Below, in pieces: positions 1 to 12,416 of a DNA stretch of 64,000 bases. The notes below the pieces were generated by a model that saw only the letters and a program-made list of their open reading frames with translations, was not told where the DNA came from and did no database searches. Numbering within the stretch: the first letter of the stretch is position 1; every line of letters starts with the position of its first letter. Location of the stretch: positions 3,038,001 to 3,102,000 of the forward strand of contig JAQQWL010000011.1 of assembly GCA_038363925.1 (NCBI GenBank). Reading direction: 5' to 3'. Position numbers and translations under genes: made by a program. This DNA comes from Apiospora phragmitis. Its lineage: Eukaryota; Ascomycota; Sordariomycetes; Amphisphaeriales; Apiosporaceae.

Positions 1-3000
1 GCACGTCTGGTACGTACGAAAGGGTTGGGTCACCGAAAACAGCCTTTGATCCAGCTGCTGGAATTGGGGCGCTGGATCCAGACTGACTGGAGTGCGAGCG
101 TGAGGCGTGAGAGAAACCTGATCCAAGGCTTATTAGGTTGATTAAACAGTCCACTACGCTACCTTCCATCCGTCTCTTCTGTTATTTGGTCCCAGGGCAG
201 TAGGTTACCTAGGTAGTAGTATCTGGCATGGAAGCAGCTAACTAGAACGAACGTAGGAAGGAAGCAAGGTAGCTCAGTAATAGGTCCTACTTTGGTCCCG
301 TCGACAGGTTTAACCATGCCGGGCCTGTTACGTGAACTCGCAGCCGTACCACGCGCATACTCATATATACCCTGGCCTGCCTATAGACTTGCTTGGGCTG
401 GGCTGGGGGTCTCTGGGTCTTTGGGAGGATACTGCGCCAGAGCTGGGTTTATTTGATTTTCTATTGTAATGTTTCTCTTTTTTTCTTCGCAGGCACCAAC
501 CATTGGCCCCTCAATTGGTCAATCCTGGGCTGATAAATGCATTACATACAAGCTGCTGTGGGAATTCACCAGTCTGACTCGATCGATGATCGGCTGGGCG
601 GCGCGCAATGGCTGTTTTTGGGGGGCGGGGAGTGTTTCTAGGAGTGGAGGAGGATTCTACTTGTAAAGCTTGAAGTCCAGAGCTCTCAGGTCAGGGAGCT
701 CTTCGACATGGCTTCTCCAGCCAATCCGGAAGCTCTGTCTGAGCCCATGTTTGATACGGGCGCATCGATTCCGCTGCAAGTACCACCGAGAGCTTTCCCC
801 TTGGGAGTGTCGGGCTTTGGAGATCCAACCGCTCACAATAGCTTGTTTCCCAGCTGGAGCTCACAAGAAAGAAAGGTAGATAGATGCAGGTTTCGATCAA
901 AAGCCGTCACGCTTATCTTGCAGGTCCTTGTTTGTACCAGTGGAAGGGATCCTGCAGACTACCGACTACATGCACTCCCTCACTTGCATAGGTACATATG
1001 GATGCTTGCTTCTTTATATGGCTGCTGCTGCTGCTTATACGCCGTGGAAGGGCGTGTCGACGGGTCTTTCTCCATTCTGGCCCAAACCGCCACTATTGTC
1101 ACCACACTGTGAAGCGCTCGCATTGGCTCAACTGAAGCTGAGGTGAGGAACGGTGGTGAGGGGGGTGCCCTGATGCCAGGCGCAAAAAAAGAGGCTTACA
1201 AGTACGAAACTGAAAAAAGGGCGGCGGGGCACGCACAGAGAGAATCTGTTTACAGGCATTCATTACGGACTTATCCCAGTCACTCGGATCATGCCTTTCC
1301 TTCCTTGGCTCGTGGTTAATGATAATGCGTTTACATGGCCGCTTCACATGTCCGGCAACCCTGGACTTCCGGTCCACAACATCGCTCCATAGTTGTGCCA
1401 TCTCTCGAGAGCAGTGCCAACTCGTTTGCGACGACAGCTACTAACTAGTCAGGTGGACTTTCCGATCTGATAGTGGTGGACTTGTCGTCTCGGCGACCGA
1501 CCGCTTACGACCCGATCACTGACTGAGGCTGCTGGCTTGCTCAGGAGACCAAGATAGAGGAAGCAATGAACTCTGAGCTAGACGTAGACGACTACACCGG
1601 CTGACCAAGGTGATTTGGGCAATGGCGCCGTGCAGGAACGACTGGACTGGACTCAAGAGTCAAGACACACACTACCACGACCACTACATGTAGGCGCTTG
1701 TGTGGGTAGGGGCCCCAGCAGTGTGGAAATCGAAGAGAACGCAAGTCAGATAAAGATGCCGCGATGTTCTCCGTCCCTGGATTGCTTGACTTCGGGGCTC
1801 GGCTCCATTGCTATGTAATCAAGCTCTATTTAATGCTACGAATCTTGCAATTGGGGCTGCAGCTAATTCCGGCAACACGTACTTGAGTCATGTCTTCGGG
1901 GAGAGTGATCGATCAAATATACCAGTTATATTTGGCGACGTACTGGCAGCCCGTGACGAGTATATACTCGCATTTCGCCAGCCAAACCTTGGTCCAACAA
2001 CTCCAGCTCTTGACTCCCTTCCAATTCAACATGGAATCAAGTTGGACATATGCATAGGTACATCCCTACTTTGATTCGCAATCAGTGTAATACCTATATT
2101 TACAACTAATAAACTACCTAACCTACTTGTACTTTACCTACTTGAACCCGCCAAACAACATGAACCCATGCTTCCCAACGGGCGTCCACTCCGACGGTGG
2201 GTCACATGTTTCTAGTACCTTAACTACTGCAAGTGCTACTCCTCAAGTGCTCTCCAGTCCCTCTCTGGCTTGAAGACCGCTGCTGGCCACTTCCAGCACC
2301 GCTTTTCAACCAAATCCTGGGGGCTTCTTGTATATTTCTTTTCTGCCGTTCTAGCACAGCTTGGCAATCTCTTAGGTAGCGTAGATGGGGTTCAAAACAG
2401 CAACTATGGAGCATTGGGTAGGTAGATTTGAAGTTGGAAGAACTGAGCCGAGGTGTAACCTACTTTAGTGAGAGAGCTCTGCGATAAAGCTTGCTTGAAT
2501 GGGCGATAAAGCTCTCTCTTTTGCAACTGCGGGATTGGCCACTGCCGAATCCACTCCCATTCTGCCGGTGGGCTTTGTCTCCTCACTTTAGCATGTACCC
2601 GAGTAAGGTATCTTTTTCAGGGTCCAAGAGGATCAATTCAGATTTGATAATGAAAATCTTCAATGGCCCCCCTCCATGCCCAATACAGGCCTTTCTTCCA
2701 GAAGTTTTCTTGTCGATAGCACCGGTAGCTGGCATCTTGTAGCATTTGCCAATAACGTGGTCCAGGCCGCCTTTTTCTACTATGTATGTATGTAGGATAA
2801 CTGGCTGTGTGTCCTTGTATTTGTTGAAAAAGGACTGTATGAGAAAAGAAGGAAAGAAACTAGCTTCCTCGAGTGAACCAAGTGATTTAAATCTCTCCGA
2901 CCCATAATGGCATCTGGGTAAACCTTGTATAGTGCCTGTGGTATAGTGGCCTGTCCGGCATTCCAGGTTTAAACTCTGATTCAAGTTGAAGAATACACAG

Positions 3001-3728
3001 GCAGAGCGGTGAGTTGACAAGTTGAAGTTATAGGGTAAAATCAAAGTTTGTCTGCTGCAGCTGAGTATATCCACATGACACATGCCATATTACCCAGCCA
3101 GGCATGGAATCGTCCAAGGTGGAAACGAGTTGCAGATATACGAATCTGTGAGCATTCGGTCAGCGTGGTAGGTCCTAAGAGGCGGGGGTTTAAAGCCTTG
3201 GGTTTCGCATATATCTACCGGGCCTATCTCGTGTCATACATACAGGTCCTTGGTGTCTAAGCGCATACCAATTCATCCCTTCTGAACATGCGCTCACTAC
3301 ATGGGGCACATAAGGCCTTCCTAAACCTTGATGTGCCTTCATCCCGTACTGAACCATGCTGTAGCGTGCTGCCACATCAGATTGGTTGCTCACAGAATCA
3401 ATATATATAATATTATATTGTCTTGGCGCGAGAACTGTTCACGGCAACAGCCAAGATCAAGGAAACGGAGAAGCAATGGCGCAGTCGAATATGCCCTCGC
3501 GCTGTGTGATATATCCAATAATGTACCACATCCAACAATTTGAACCCGAACACGTTTAGGACAAGTCGGCTTTCGAATTTGTGCAGTAAGGTGACTGTGC
3601 TAGCTGCCCACTGCTGCTCACTGCTGCTTCACACCTACCCACTCAGAAGCCAACTCCCATGATGGAACTAATAGTCAAAGCAGTGTAGAGTCAAAACTGT
3701 ATATAATTATTCGGACCCCAGAAGGATG
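1..3728. other. Gene-poor stretch, no supported gene
   Basis: No frame here gives a protein I recognise and frames are short on both strands. Around 649-1010 (+) there are protein-like fragments in shifted frames (for example one containing DTGAS near 750), with plausible splice signals near 895 and 924, but they do not join into a convincing product. CCTAGGTA/TACCTACC-type repeats are scattered through this and other spacers. It may hold untranslated regions, a decayed gene or nothing. Confidence 0.4.
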
Positions 3729-6603
3729 TCATCTCGTAGCCTTGATCATTACATAGCCCTCGTTGGCCGGGGGTTCCTGAAAACTCTAGCCCGTCCGCTC
3801 CCGTACTTCCTGGGTGGTCAGATTCACTGCGAGGGGCACCCGTAATTCGCCAAATGCACGGGTTCGTCGAGGTCTCCAGTGGTAAGTTGCCTTCTATCCA
3901 TCCAGTATGAGGCTCTATGAAGCGGCAGATGAAGTGACTGGTTCTCGTGTAAAACGCTTGACGAAGAGCCCATACCATCATCAAATACATTACCAAAGTC
4001 TGCGGTCTCGATCTCCACATATCCCCCGTCTACACATCTTGTATCAGGGATGGATGAAACGACTTCACGCGCTTTGAGGTGTTCAGTCATTGGCGTTGGC
4101 GGGATAACATCAGCCTCGCGTTCAATCCTTGCGATAAATTCCGCCATGCTTTCTTGAGACTGATCTGATCTGGCCTGACTCCTGGTTGGAAAGGACCGTT
4201 TACCTACTAGGCGGTCAACATCGTATGATGGCATCGGACTCAGCCTCGATATAGTAGTGTCAGCAGTCAAGGAAGGAGTGGGAGGTTTGGGTGAAGGAGT
4301 AACCCAGGAGGCAGACTGCAATGGTGCTATCCCATATTGGGATGAGCCCTCGGTCAACATATCATGACCTGTCTCGCTCGGAGCCTTCGGACCTATGATT
4401 CCATGTATAGTATCATGCTGTGCCATCACTCGAGCAGCAGCAGATAATTCCTCATCGGTGGGGTAGTACCTTGTATCTGGCCCGGTTGGGAAAGGTTTCT
4501 GCTCCGCACCACTCAGGCGAGGCCGTAGCACGTTATGCGGTAGTGGCGGTGGGGGCATCAGGTCTCTAGATGTGATAGATAATCTATCATCGTTGTCGAG
4601 TCCTGCCACACAAGCTGCATGGTGGTTGACAGCTTCGTCAAGACGACTGTAACATTGGGAACCCCGTCGCTCGTCTGGCTTTTCTTGGGTGGCACGCTCA
4701 TCCCGCAGCTTTATCTTCGCAGATTCCGCAGTATCTTTCCTGACGTCTCCAGCCGTTGTTGAACGGAGATGCTGACGCTTTCTCTCAGGGTCACAGGTGG
4801 AGCCAGAATCAACTCCAGATAGCCGGGGCTTAGAAGGAGGATCTTGGCCTGCCTGGCTGTGGTCCACTCGCCAGGCTGGTGGGTAGAGTATCTCGAGACG
4901 ATGTTGTATCTCGTGTCTTCCCAGATCATATTCAGAAGCTATGTCTTCATTTCCGCAACTTTCAGTCCCATTTTGGTCTCCGTCAGTGATTGGTTTCGAA
5001 TTCGGGCTGACGTAGTCTTTATCGTATGTAGCAATGCCAGTGCCACGAAAAATTCCAGAATCTACCAGGGCTCTTCGAACTGTTTCTGGGGTTGTTGTTC
5101 GACGATCGTGTGTCCCGGACGAAGCTTGTGAGATGGACCCATTTGTTCGTAATGGTGATCTTGGTGGACTCGTAGACCAGGAAATGTTTGTAGTTGGTCT
5201 GCTATCTCTGCTTGATATTGCTCGATGGTGGTCGTCTTGAGATCTCCTATCCCCCTCAATGTCGTGAACTGAGGCTTCGGAATCTCGATACCGTTGCAAC
5301 ACCTGCTCGCCCAAGATATGTTCTCGGCTTACACTGGGCTCAGATTGAGAAGACTTAGATGCATTGTAGCGTCGAGTTGACGAAGCGGATCTCTCCTGGA
5401 GTCTTCGCGAAGTTTCTTGATCGAGTCCACCTTGGTGGCCAATTTCACCCGGAGCTTCGGCTGGTAGAAAGAATGAAGAAACTTCCTTCATCTCTCTTTG
5501 TTGATTCTCAAGTTCTGGAGCCGTCTCTCAGACAGGGGTTTCGGTTTTGTACTACCCTTTCGGCCCTGAAGAAAATTCATGTCTGAGAAAACAAGATCTT
5601 GAACTAGTTATGGTCAGCAATGTGCAATGCTTGCACTTTTCCGGTGTGGTCATACCCGGTTTCTTATTCGCCTCACGGCCATTCTGGAAAATGCCAGGCT
5701 TGATGGGCTGCTGAACCTAAATCGTCAGTGATCAAGAAGAGGGATGCTGAAGAATTGACAAACCGTGATGCGATCATTAAGGACTGCTTTCGAGGCCCAA
5801 TTACTCATGACGTTCTTACTAGACGTCAATGCTCTCTTTTTGTCTTCCTTTTTGCGCTTACTTGATTTGGGCAGTGGCCGATCTTCAACGGATTTCTTGC
5901 TGCGGTGCTTGTCCTTCTTGTGCTCATATTTATCATCCCGTGTCTTATTCCGTGGCTTCTTTGACCTGTAAGCTTGTATAGGAGAAGCTGGTTCGTCAGA
6001 ACTGGAGCCGTCGACAGCCACTTCCGACCTCCTCGACAATTCGGCAGGTGCCGGCCCATGAAATGCACTCGCATGATGAGAAGCGTTGTAACGATCCTTT
6101 GAAGATACTATCCGGTTCTTGCGTACGCTGAGTATAGAGCTGTCGGACAGGGCTCGCTTGTGGGAGTTTGGCGAGCACACAAAGCCTTGCGGAGGACTGC
6201 GAAGGCGGGTACCTGCTTCGAGGGGAGAACCTCGCGGTCTCGGACGAGCAGAGCTGCGAGTATCGCGTGGCAGGGATCTGAACTGTCTTTGTTCGTGAAG
6301 GCCGTGAGTCTGGTGGGTATTGATTGGTCCTACGTGGTCCTCGGATACCGTGGGGTAGTTTTGGTTTGCAATTGTGGACTGGGCGAGCCAGTTTTGGACC
6401 ATGTCATTACCGGTTCGTTGGCCCGAAGCCCGGCTCAAGTTGCCCAGATCCAAGTTTGTGATACCTTTGTCATGATGGCGATGGTTCTTTCGGTGCCCAC
6501 GGTTGGATCTGTATGCTGGGTCCTTGTCGGCGGGTTCGTGCCCCTGGCGATGTGGGTGAGACTTCTTTCTGGCGGCAAGCCGAGGCGAGTTTTTGGTATC
6601 CAT
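3729..6603 (-). CDS. Large basic, disordered fungal protein of unknown function, four exons, one apparent frame break
   Basis: I do not recognise a characterised family. The model starts at ATG 6603 and uses exons 6603-5764, 5716-5656, 5597-3840 and 3783-3729. Introns are GT-AG, with a CACTGAC branch point in the first. The N-terminal third is rich in R, H, K and S and contains a Lys/Arg tract (KKDKHRSKKS, KSSKRKKEDKKR), which suggests nuclear location. A conserved-looking core follows (QQPIKPGIFQNGRE, DLVFSDMNFLQGRKG, PLSERRLQ then ELENQQREMKEVSSFFLP). The rest is Ser/Pro/Asp-rich and probably unstructured. Between LSERRLQ and ELENQQREM the frame changes at about 5511-5520; one added base there makes the spliced length a multiple of three (904 codons before the stop). 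The last exon is uncertain: acceptors at 3783 and 3776 are both possible and only the former keeps the frame. No regulation is visible. Confidence 0.6.
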
Positions 6604-9600
6604 TGACTGGGTCCATGTAAATTGAAACCGAGGACATCCTAACAGCATGGACCTGACGCCTCCTTCAAGTCGCGTGCAGTGGTTGTCGTGCCGTCATGTG
6701 GGAGAATCACATACATATGCATGTGTGAAGCTATGAATAGAATCGGAGGTGGTTGTCGAGTTGAGCAAGCATGCCTGCAGCTGCCGTTGTCCACTTCCAA
6801 CGTCCTGTCAAGTCCCCACATGACATGCGGCCCCGTGCAGGCTCGTGCTCGAGCCCCTACAGGACAGGAAGCTGTAGGTAAGTGCTTCAAGTGGAATCAA
6901 CACTGATTCCATAAATGATGATACCACTCTGTACAACTCGAGGTGTGCTTGAAGTGCTTCAATGTTGGCAGGTTCCTTACCTAAGGTTTGACTCTATAAG
7001 ACTGCCAAGTCTCTGCGTACTTACTTAGTCGGCTAGAATCCCGACGTTGGAGGGGCTTGTTACCAACGCTATCTAGCGTTTCGGGGTCTAACACGATGTG
7101 TTTGGAATTGCTTCCGTTGGTGCACAAACCCCGTGTTGTATGCTCTATTTTGAATACTCGCATTTTTTAAAATAGCAACCTGGATGGCTATGATTGTTGA
7201 CGAAATCTAGGTGAATAGACTATATGACTTGGTCAGGTCTTATGAAATCTACGTGAAGTTTCTGTCGGGCAAAATGCCTCCAGGGTCGGCGATCAGCATC
7301 CAGGGGAGCAAGGGATGAATCCGCTACGGAAGCACACCGTGCAATGAGGCATTTCTCTCGGGAAGGTGCCCGCATAGCTTCGGCATGCCTGATACGTATG
7401 AACAGGTACGAGGTTGGGTTACGAAGAACTGACTAATTGCGCTTTGGGGATTAAAAATGTAAGAGGAAGATACTAGAGTCATACGATTCCATTGCTCGAG
7501 TCTGGACTCTGGAGTGGTACAGCTAGTGAACCAGCAGCTAAAAGTCAATCTCGACCGCCTACAGGCTTTGTGTAGTGCTAATCCAGATCTTACGGGCCTC
7601 AGATCGGTGCCATACATGTGTTACACACAGCAATGGAGTTGCGGATTAATTAACGTTGCAACAGCCCCTCTCCGGCAGGATGGTAGTATGTCACTTCACC
7701 CAGAGCGATATATCGCGTCGATCAATGCTACTCAGCATGGCTTCCTTACCCAGACGAGGTATTCGGCAGTTGAGCAAGGACGCTACGGCAGGTCTACAAA
7801 TAGTCTTGATCCGAAAATGTCGGAGAGCCCTGCCAAGCTCTGTTTGGGCGTAAGCCGACGACCAATGATATCTACCCCCTTCATCCAGAAAGCCCCTGAA
7901 ATCAGGTCATGGCCAGAAATATACTGGCCCAAGCTCCTCGCATTGGGGGGCCATTACGACAGGTACGTCACCTATTTACCTTTTTGCGGTGCCTCCGTGC
8001 GGCCAACTAAGCACGCCATTTTGTGATATCTCTTGGCAACAAAACGAGTCTACTCCGAAGATGATTTCATGGTGACAGGGCTGGCCAGTATGTGCGTGCA
8101 TGCGTATGGAATGCGAATACTGATTACCGCATACTAACCAGAGCACAGCGTTGCGTAGTGGTTCATTTTTAGACTTCAATGGTCGCCTGTTGGGCTGCAA
8201 CGCAGATGGAGATGATGATCGCAAGGTTTACCTGCTATCACTTCAATGGATTTCATATCATCTTGGCCAGTGATCAAATCCTTACAAATACCTCCCGCGA
8301 GGAAAGGGCATGAATCAAGGCTCCAGAATAGGGGATATTTGTTCTGGATGAAGTCACACGAGAGGCAAGTAACCGCCATGCCAAACTTACATGTGTAGAC
8401 CTCCCGTCATGCCTGGAGAGAGATCGCCATGCCATGCTCGCAATCACCCATAAAACCGCGGAACACTCCGTGTGTCGAGATGCAGCCGACTCCTCATTAG
8501 GTAGCCACTGCCCGAGTCCTCCGGACAATCATGGTAATTAGAATCCATCACAAATCATCTTGGTGTGCGCTCAATAATTTCTAATCCTGTTTCATCAGGA
8601 CCCGTGAGTGATAATAGCTTAAGCGAATAATAATAGGTACGCTTGTCTCCCAAGGCCATGATAGTGTCGTGTTCAAATCATGCTGGCTTCAGATACGAGC
8701 TTGGGGACAGACCTGCGAAGGCCACTGACCACCACGAACCTCATCTCAGAACTTGGTATGTTATCTACTTCTTCTTTTTCTCTCTGCTTCCCCTGGGCCT
8801 TGGCGCACTCGCTGAACAGGGGCTTCCTTCATTGGGTGCAGATCGACCGTTAGTATCCTTTTTTTTTGACCCACTCAGAGATTACTGGGTATGAAAAAAG
8901 TCCGATGTAGTATTCATCACCACAGGCGTAGGGGGGGCACGTGGGTGCCCGAGATCCCCGCGTCTTTTCCTGACGCCAAGACACTACAGTGAAGAGTATG
9001 TATGTAGCAATGAGCGCGGGTTTACGTGTGTGCAACCCAGCCAGCCCACTGTCTAGTACGGTATATTCGATACATGAGGCACAAAGTCTGCGTTGCGCGC
9101 CATGGCTTCGGTCTCACATATGGTCAGGGTGCTCGCTATATTTGTGAAATGGACAAGGCTCCTGGATCCAGGGGTAACTGCTTTGGGGACAAACTAGTGG
9201 CTCCAAACAGAGTAGCCCCACCATGTAAAGTACCTTAGTGACTTCTAGTGAGGGGTAGCAAGGCAGCTACCTTGGAGGGGCATAGCTTGACCCCAACCAG
9301 TCGTTACAAGTTGTTCTTGGTCTTTGGATGCAACATGAATGCAGTTGGACTCAACCCGGCTGCGCTTCTGGGTAGGAGGGTCTCTGTTGCGCCTGCTCAC
9401 TCTACGACTATGTAGGCTGATCTCAGTAGTCCATGAATCCAATGTTCGGATCAGGCCCGAGACGGACGAGCAGGGCCAGAAAACGACTGGAGCGCATGAA
9501 TACGCCGTCGCCTTAACCTAACATGAATGGTCGAAGCCGCGGGGAGGCCTCCTTATCGATATGATCCCGCGGACCGTCGTCAAACGCCACTCCATGTTAA

Positions 9601-10973
9601 TCCGGAGATCTCGCGAAGAGGTACGTAAGTATGTTTGTATGCGTAAATGCATGTAGGTGAGTGGACTGCATTCTCTGTCAATGCCGGCAAAAGATGCCCT
9701 TCTCAACGCTCTGGGCCTATGTATCTGACATGTTCAAATCACTGGGCAGAACCAACAAGGAGGGAACGGGGCCTTCAGGGATCGTCACCCGCCTTCGTGG
9801 TTGGTTCTACTGTATGTATGCTCACAGGATTTGAGTGATCGATACCTGCGGGTCTGACAGGGGTCCGGAATCTTGAGACAACATACATCCCGGCCACGGT
9901 CTCCCAAGGTCGGAAACACTGGCTCTCGATCCAACTAGACGTGCCCGGTTGATAGCAGTGGACGTTGTGGATTGTCACGATGTTTGAGCTGAATCTTAGC
10001 AGATCGTCTTGGAAGCACTGGCCCTTCCCCTTGACGACGCGGACGGTGACAGGCGGGTATGTCCCTGATCCTGGATGGGTGCCCCCATCCAGAGGATCCC
10101 AATTTAGCAACCGACCCGCCAGTCCTGTCGTGTGGAGTTCCTCACTTCACACAGAGCTCTATTCCAGTACAGTCTGGCGCAGGTCTTTCGGCTTCGTTCG
10201 TTTGATGCTTGTTTTCGACCCTGCCGGGATGCTCATGCTTGCCAAACACCAGACTTTTGCTCTTCGTCCCATTATCAGATGAAAAAAGATTTCACGGAGA
10301 CTGACCAGAAGGGCGAGTAATGGAGCTGTCCCTCAGCAGGCCAACTACGGCATATATAAATCAGACGTCTCGCCACTAGTGACCTTCCGAATGTTTCTTG
10401 TACCATGCTCCTAGTCAACGACAAGGAATCCGGATAACTCAATCGGCCTCGACCCCTGACTGCTTCCCTCGACTTAGCCACTTAGCATACCCGGCTATCA
10501 ACCCCGCTGTCTTTACTGGTCCCTGCTCTCCTCTTCATACTTTGACCACAATATTATCGACGACTTTGCACGGCAATTACGTCTCCCAACTTTCTCGTGC
10601 AAATCTTCACGGCCTACTATTTGCTTCTCTCAACTACTCCAGCCAACAACCGTGCCATTCCTGCCCAGAAAGCACTATTTGTCATCTGTTATAATGTTTG
10701 TGTGCCTCCTTCCGTATCTCTGCTGCTACCAAACCTCTGGTTCGACTCTCTCCACCAAGGTGATGTAGTTGTTGGTCTTGGTCTTGTGCCTCTTGGCCAG
10801 GCCACATTCTGAAGACCATGGCTATCGCGACATAGTCTACCAGAACGCTCCTGTCCGCAGAACGGGAAATCTGCAAAGGTCACTAGTGCCGGCAGAGATA
10901 CAATGGTCTCCTCAAGCTGTGACTAACTGGAAATAACCCAGATCCTATACGGTGTTTCGAACAATTTAACAAC
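6604..10973. other. Long spacer without a supported gene
   Basis: This 4.4-kb stretch lies between the start of the unknown basic protein gene (reading left) and the RRM gene (reading right), so it contains both promoters. An open frame at 7514-8026 (+, 170 codons) has no recognisable motif. A frame at about 10150-9775 (-) reads with three Cys and protein-like composition but has no ATG or signal peptide. CT-rich DNA near 10480-10680 may be leader or promoter of the RRM gene. Confidence 0.4.
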
Positions 10974-11767
10974 ATGTCTAAGCTATTCATTGGGTTGGTT
11001 GCGCCTTCCACCTGCGCCACGATTCCATCATTGCTAACACTGCTGCGATACAGTGGCCTTGCCTGGCATACTGAGGATACCACCCTGAGGCAGAAGTTTG
11101 AGGAGTTCGGCGCCATCGAGGAAGCAGTACGTCTAATCCGAACCAATTCCCATACTCCAACGCGGCTACCACCGTTAGAACAAGTATGAATAAGCGGGCC
11201 TATACTGACAGATCTTCGTCGTATCAGGTGGTCGTCAAAGATCGTGACACCGGTCGAAGCAGGGGCTTTGGCTTCGTGCGATACTCTCAGGATGAGGATG
11301 CCCAGAAGGCGATTGCTGCCATGAACAACGTCGAGTAGGCCAATGCTCACACAGTCTACGATGTTCATATACTGACTGCCGCTAGATTCGATGGACGAAC
11401 CATCCGGGTTGATAGAGCTTCGGACACAGGCCCCCGTGGTGGCGGTGGCGGCCGCGGAGGATTCTCTGGACGGGGTGGTTACGGAGCCCCTCCTATGCCC
11501 TATGGCGCTGGCCAGCCCGCCTACGGAATGCCGAACCAAGCGATGTATGCGCCTGCATACGGACGCGGCGCATACCCTCCTCAGCAGGCTGGATATGGCA
11601 CTCCTCCCCCACAGGGTAGGTGATCAGTGTCTGGAAGACTTTTGCGAATCTCACGGATGCGCTAACTATGACACCTAGGTTACGCTATGCCAGCTCCCTA
11701 CTACCCTGACCCGCAACAAGGCCAGCAGATGCCGCAAGGGCAACCCCAAGGCCCTCCGCGGTACTAG
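10974..11767 (+). CDS. Glycine-rich RNA-binding protein with one RRM
   Basis: Five exons: 10974-10993, 11054-11126, 11228-11334, 11386-11615 and 11679-11767. They join to 172 codons, and splice sites are all GT-AG. The N-terminal half is one RNA-recognition motif: RNP2 is KLFIGGL at residues 3-9, split by intron 1, and RNP1 is RGFGFVRY. Then [13 protein letters not shown] closes the domain. The C-terminal half is low-complexity: [14 protein letters not shown] repeats followed by Pro/Gln/Tyr-rich GYGxPPP-like sequence ending PQGPPRY. This layout matches fungal and plant glycine-rich RRM proteins that bind RNA in the nucleus and cytoplasm and often respond to cold or stress; the specific role is inferred. 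The gene has more introns than most small genes here. It converges on the ChaC gene. Confidence 0.93.
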
Positions 11768-12416
11768 TCGACGCAGTGCTTTTGGCGTTCCTTCGGTGAG
11801 ATAGTGGTGAAGGGGTGATTGGAAAAGGCTTGGAGGGTTTAGGGGGCAAAATCTATCAACTGACGATTCTACATGCCGGGGATCAGAATATGTCGATGAT
11901 TGTGTCACTAGGTGGCCATACATCGTGATGTGGTTGGCCAACCAGGCAGTATCATTGGGCTTCATGACTGGTTCTAGAGCTATCAATGGACATGTCGGTC
12001 TACGGCGATGAAAACTGGGTCCTAAGAACCGCCCACTCGGCCTGATGTGCAAGCAAGAGGAGGACGGCATTGGGGAAGATGGTGAAACCATCTTTACACC
12101 ACTCAGCAACTGCGCTGGTTTCTTTTTCTCTCTTCTTTCAAAGAAGACTTTTCTTGTTCACGTGCTCACGGCCGCGACACGATCTTTATCATGACTTTTC
12201 GCTAAGGGGGAAACATACATGGCTTAGGTGGGGAATACAGACGCAGACGAAGACGTCAATTACCAAAAAGGACATGAGGGGATGATGGTCTGGGGGGTTT
12301 TGTAGCAGCTCTGTAAATACCAATGTGACTACTTTTTCGGCTGAATTTACCTCTTGGCCCCATGGTATTTGTTCCCTGGTGGTGGCTTCTATCTGAGTAA
12401 ATCGCGAAAGAGTCTT
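11768..12416. other. Convergent 3' spacer between RRM and ChaC genes
   Basis: Both neighbours end here, so it should hold two 3' untranslated regions and polyadenylation sites. I see no coding frame or structured RNA that I can support. Confidence 0.4.

Noticed and set aside
649..1010. Possible relic with a DTGAS aspartic-protease-like motif
   Set aside because: The flanking residues do not fit a retropepsin and no reverse transcriptase or long terminal repeats are nearby.
7514..8026. 170-codon open frame on plus strand
   Set aside because: No recognisable motif, no splice context and composition like random spacer. Kept only as a comment in the spacer entry.
8640..8720. tRNA-like B-box GTTCAAATC
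   Set aside because: No A-box at proper distance and no cloverleaf could be folded by eye.
9775..10150. Possible small Cys-containing protein on minus strand
   Set aside because: Some stretches look protein-like, but there is no ATG, no signal peptide and only three Cys.
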